Below, piece by piece: positions 61,155 to 64,000 of a stretch of DNA of 64,000 bases (its first letter is position 1; the number at the start of each line of letters is the position of its first letter). The stretch is taken from positions 455,466 to 519,465 of the forward strand of contig REGP01000003.1 of the NCBI GenBank assembly GCA_004134995.1, given 5' to 3'. A program made the position numbers and the translations under genes. The DNA comes from Oxalobacteraceae bacterium CAVE-383 (GTDB lineage: Bacteria > Pseudomonadota > Gammaproteobacteria > Burkholderiales > Burkholderiaceae_D). The notes under the pieces are model-generated. The model saw only the letters and a list, made by a program, of their open reading frames with translations, ran no database searches and was not told the DNA's origin.

Positions 61155-61309
61155 GACTTGCCGGCAGTTTCTTCCTGTTCGGGCGAATCTGTTGCCGTTT
61201 TCCCGGGCGGCTCGGCATATTCCGGTTTTCTGCCCGAGAACATCGTCCACCAGATAATAAAAGCGAATATGCAAAACGCCGCTGACGCTTCAAGTATCAA
61301 CAACCACAT
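61151..61309 (-). CDS. Small single-pass membrane protein, 52 residues
   Basis: An unmarked frame on the minus strand starts with ATG at 61309, with AGGAC 6 bases upstream. Residues 2-23 (LLILEASAAFCIFAFIIWWTM) form one membrane helix. FSGRKPEYAEPPGK and an acidic tail (DSPEQEETAGKS) follow, probably cytoplasmic. It fills the whole gap between apaG and mltA. Its stop overlaps the apaG stop, and its start is only 13 bases from the mltA start on the other strand. Function unknown. The good ribosome site and clean membrane topology argue that it is a real gene. Confidence 0.7.
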   Translation of the reverse strand: MWLLILEASAAFCIFAFIIWWTMFSGRKPEYAEPPGKTATDSPEQEETAGKS

Positions 61310-61322
61310 TTAATTGTCCTCA

Positions 61323-62540
61323 ATGTCATTCAAGCGCATTAGTCTACCTGTAAACAGAATTTTCACGGTGCTTGCCGTGCTTGTCCTTGCCGCCTGCGGT
61401 ACGCCTCCGCAACGCCAGATTACGCGCGCGCCGGTGACTTCGGTTTCACCTGCGCCGTCCGTCCAGCCGTCGGCCGGCGAAAGTTTTCAGCGTGCTGCAT
61501 TTGCCGATTTGCCCGGCTGGGGCCAGGACGACTTGCGTCAGGCCTGGCCGGCTTTCATGGCTTCCTGCAGCGTGTTGAGCAAGCGCGCCGACTGGAGCGC
61601 GCCTTGCGCGGCGGCCCGTAATCTCGACGGCAATGACGGCGCCGCGCTGCGCATTTTTTTCGAGAGCGGCTTTACGCCATATCGGGTGCTTAATTCGGAT
61701 GGTTCCGATACCGGTTTGGCGACAGGGTATTACGAACCCTTGCTGCAGGGCGCCCGCAAGCGCGGCGGCCGTTATCAGACGGCGCTGTACCGTGTCCCGC
61801 CGGATATGCTGATCGTCGACTTGAGCAGTCAATATCCGGAATTGAAGGCAATGCGGCTGCGCGGCCGCCAGGTCGGCAACAAGGTCTTGCCCTATTATTC
61901 CCGCGCCGAATTGAATCAGTCGTCGGTGCTGAGCGGCAAGGAGCTGGTCTGGGTCGATGACGTCATCGATGCGTTCTTCCTGCAGGTGCAGGGCTCCGGC
62001 CGGGTGCATTTGAACGACACCAACGAGACTGTGCGGCTGGTCTATGCCGATCAGAATGGCTATCCCTACAAATCGATAGGCCGCTATCTGGTCGATAAGG
62101 GCGAGCTGCGCCTGGATCAGGCTTCGGCGCAAGGCATCAAGGGCTGGCTCGCCACGAATCCCGGGCGGCAGACGGAACTGCTTAACGCCAATCCGAGTTA
62201 TGTATTTTTCCGTGAAGAAAAGCTGGCGGATCCATCGGTTGGCCCGAAAGGCGCTTTGGGCGTACCGTTGACGACGCAACGATCGGTAGCAATCGATCCG
62301 CAGGCCATTCCGCTGGGCGCGCCGCTCTTCCTGTCGACTACCAGGCCGAACAGCGACGCGCCGCTGCAGCAACTTGTCATGGCGCAAGATACCGGCGGCG
62401 CCATCAAAGGCGCCATCCGCGCCGACTATTTCTGGGGGTTCGGCGACGAGGCGGGCGAGCAGGCCGGCCGTATGAAGCAGCGTCTGCAAATGTGGCTGCT
62501 CTTGCCGAAGGCGGCTTCACTGCCGGCGCCGGCGCGCTAG
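61323..62540 (+). CDS. mltA: Membrane-bound lytic murein transglycosylase A
   Basis: The 405-residue lipoprotein has its lipobox at VLVLAACG (Cys about residue 26). It cleaves peptidoglycan to 1,6-anhydro products. The MltA domain (about 125-285, with TGYYEPLLQGARKRGG) surrounds substrate. The C-terminal 3D domain is QRSVAIDPQAIPLGAPLFL and MAQDTGGAIKGAIRADYFWG with the catalytic Asp. I use the ATG at 61323 over a TTG nine bases earlier. No ribosome site is obvious. Confidence 0.94.
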   Translation: MSFKRISLPVNRIFTVLAVLVLAACGTPPQRQITRAPVTSVSPAPSVQPSAGESFQRAAFADLPGWGQDDLRQAWPAFMASCSVLSKRADWSAPCAAARNLDGNDGAALRIFFESGFTPYRVLNSDGSDTGLATGYYEPLLQGARKRGGRYQTALYRVPPDMLIVDLSSQYPELKAMRLRGRQVGNKVLPYYSRAELNQSSVLSGKELVWVDDVIDAFFLQVQGSGRVHLNDTNETVRLVYADQNGYPYKSIGRYLVDKGELRLDQASAQGIKGWLATNPGRQTELLNANPSYVFFREEKLADPSVGPKGALGVPLTTQRSVAIDPQAIPLGAPLFLSTTRPNSDAPLQQLVMAQDTGGAIKGAIRADYFWGFGDEAGEQAGRMKQRLQMWLLLPKAASLPAPAR

Positions 62541-62574
62541 GCGAAGCAGCGTGCGAACGCGCGCCCAGCTTCGC

Positions 62575-63012
62575 TTATCGCAATACCAGCACGGGAATCG
62601 TCGAATGCGCCAGAACTTTCTGCGTCTTGCTGCCCAGGAATAGCCGGCTCAGTCCGCTGCGTCCATGGGATGCCATAAAAATGGCGTCGCAATTGTATTT
62701 TCGGGCGGCATTGATAATTTCTTCGTCCGGCGAGAACGACAGCACGATCGACACCTCGCAAGGAACGCCGGCGATTCTGGCCGCATCCGCGATTTTGTTT
62801 ACATGCTGCCGCGCCAGGTTGCAGACGTTTTCCTCATAGGAAGAGGGATCGATGGACATGGCGCTTTCGGCGAGCGGAGTGAACGGATAGGGCTCGGCGA
62901 CCGATATCCCATAGATTTTTGTCCCGCATAGTTGTGCGTACTCGATTGCGGTGTCGATTGCTTTTGCGGATAGATCGGAGCCATCGGTCGGTAGCAGAAT
63001 GGTTTTGAACAT
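62575..63012 (-). CDS. Universal stress protein, UspA family
   Basis: The 145-residue protein starts MFKTILLPTDGSDLSAKAIDTA and ends with the ATP-binding loop MASHGRSGLSRLFLGSKTQKVLAHSTIPVLVLR (G-x2-G-x9-G-S). It therefore belongs to the ATP-binding Usp subtype. GGGAGG lies upstream of the start at 63012. Divergent from the enoyl-CoA hydratase gene. Specific role unknown. Confidence 0.93.
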   Translation of the reverse strand: MFKTILLPTDGSDLSAKAIDTAIEYAQLCGTKIYGISVAEPYPFTPLAESAMSIDPSSYEENVCNLARQHVNKIADAARIAGVPCEVSIVLSFSPDEEIINAARKYNCDAIFMASHGRSGLSRLFLGSKTQKVLAHSTIPVLVLR

Positions 63013-63113
63013 TTTTGCCTCCCTGTAGGTATCGAATCGGAGCATGCACAGTTAGTATAGACCTTCCCGGCGCACTGCCAATAGCAGGATTGACTGTTTA
63101 ACAGAGGACTCCC

Positions 63114-63890
63114 ATGAGCTATGAAAATATCTTGATTGAACGCCACGGCAAAGTTGCGTTGATACGTCTGAATCGTCCCAAGGCGCTGAATGCCTTGAAC
63201 GATGATCTGATGCAGGATCTGGGGCACGCCCTGCTTGCGTTCGATGCCGACGAAACCATTTCCTGCATGGTGATTACCGGCAGCGAAAAAGCGTTTGCCG
63301 CCGGTGCGGATATTACCGCGATGGCGAATCTCTCTTATATGGATGTATACAAGAGCGGTTTTATTACACGCAATTGGGAAACCATCCGCGGCATCCGCAA
63401 GCCGGTTATCGCTGCCGTGGCCGGCTATGCGCTCGGCGGCGGTTGCGAATTGGCCATGATGTGCGATTTCATCATCGCGGCGGATAACGCCAAATTCGGC
63501 CAGCCGGAAGTAAAGCTCGGCGTGCCGCCCGGTGCCGGCGGTACGCAGCGCCTCCCGCGCGCGGTTTCGAAAGCCAAGGCGATGGACCTTTGCCTTACCG
63601 CGCGAATGATGGACGCCGACGAGGCCGAGCGGGCCGGATTGGTATCGCGCGTTGTGCCGGCGGACAAACTGCTGGAAGAGGCATTGGCTGCCGGCGCCGT
63701 AATATCGGCCATGTCGCAACCGATCGTCATGATGATCAAGGATGCCGTGAACCGGGCTTATGAAACCACTTTATCGGAAGGCGTGCATTATGAACGGGCG
63801 CTGTTCCACAGTGCGTTTGCAACCGAAGACCAGAAGGAGGGAATGAAGGCTTTTCTGGAGAAGCGCCCGGCGGATTTTCGGAATGTTTAA
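63114..63890 (+). CDS. Enoyl-CoA hydratase (crotonase family)
   Basis: The 258-residue crotonase has the oxyanion-hole segments [13 protein letters not shown] and [16 protein letters not shown], and the catalytic Glu residues in CELAM and [18 protein letters not shown]. It hydrates 2-enoyl-CoA in fatty-acid or phenylacetate-type beta-oxidation. AGAGGA precedes the ATG. It stands alone, with no thiolase or dehydrogenase beside it. A TTTGTGCG/CGCACAAA inverted repeat (63905-63938) follows the stop. Confidence 0.93.
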   Translation: MSYENILIERHGKVALIRLNRPKALNALNDDLMQDLGHALLAFDADETISCMVITGSEKAFAAGADITAMANLSYMDVYKSGFITRNWETIRGIRKPVIAAVAGYALGGGCELAMMCDFIIAADNAKFGQPEVKLGVPPGAGGTQRLPRAVSKAKAMDLCLTARMMDADEAERAGLVSRVVPADKLLEEALAAGAVISAMSQPIVMMIKDAVNRAYETTLSEGVHYERALFHSAFATEDQKEGMKAFLEKRPADFRNV

Positions 63891-63942
63891 GAGGCGACAA
63901 TTATTTTGTGCGTCGAATCGATAAAATAATCGCACAAAGTAG

Positions 63943-63971
63943 TTGACGAGGTATTGGAAGTGCCACATAAT
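63943..63971 (+). promoter_or_regulatory. Strong sigma-70 promoter running off the right edge
   Basis: TTGACG (63943-63948) and CATAAT (63966-63971) are separated by exactly 17 bases. No start codon with a ribosome site follows in the last 29 bases. The pyrimidine-rich CTCTCTGCTGCTGAC leader resembles what is seen ahead of rRNA operons in Burkholderiales, but the downstream gene is outside the window. Confidence 0.6.
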
Positions 63972-64000
63972 CTCATCTCTCTGCTGCTGACAAACAAAAC

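Overview
The window reads as ordinary chromosome of a betaproteobacterium, most likely Burkholderiales and probably Oxalobacteraceae-like. The pointers are the gene order ispE / tRNA-Gln / prs / rplY, the hprK-ptsN-rapZ set, the ubiE-Tim44-like-ubiJ-ubiB block, rpe-gph-trpEGDC, a DUF3683 D-lactate-dehydrogenase-like fusion, and an intracellular PHB depolymerase. The genus assignment is inference. I see no prophage, CRISPR array, complete insertion sequence or rRNA gene. Coding density is high and no gap exceeds 300 bases.

Left part (1-13.2 kb), accessory-flavoured. The 3' end of a queuosine-precursor transporter is followed by an S24-type repressor, argC, and a GST-cupin pair divergent from phaZ. 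Between GST and phaZ lie two back-to-back consensus sigma-54 promoters. Next come a LysR/YeiH divergent pair and a five-gene catabolic operon: a LigI-like amidohydrolase, a Pht5-like protein, a DctA-type transporter, a LigJ-type hydratase and a LigK-type aldolase. It is read divergently from a LysR regulator with two tandem DNA-binding domains. The operon looks like a pathway that imports a polycarboxylate such as 2-pyrone-4,6-dicarboxylate and breaks it down to pyruvate and oxaloacetate.

Middle part (13.2-45 kb). This holds an MFS exporter, a ClC-CBS channel, MarR/AMP nucleosidase and a large PAS-GAF-GGDEF-EAL protein. A RAYT-family gene follows that has lost all its recognisable catalytic residues, then gltBD, an M61 peptidase, rplY, prs, tRNA-Gln(UUG), ispE, lolB, a TPR lipoprotein, mutM, mutY, rapZ, hprK, ptsN, pagP, queF and ilvA. 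Two copies of a long inverted-repeat element sit flush against stop codons, after the MFS gene and after hprK.

Right part (45-64 kb). This holds a YqaA-like membrane protein, the 1334-residue FAD/Fe-S oxidoreductase, HIT and DUF971 proteins, ubiE, a Tim44-like protein, ubiJ and ubiB. Facing them is rpe-gph-trpL-trpE-trpG-trpD-trpC, with an unmarked 28-codon leader peptide carrying four Trp codons upstream of trpE. Then come apaG, a previously unmarked 52-residue membrane protein, mltA, a universal stress protein, an enoyl-CoA hydratase, and a strong promoter running off the right edge.
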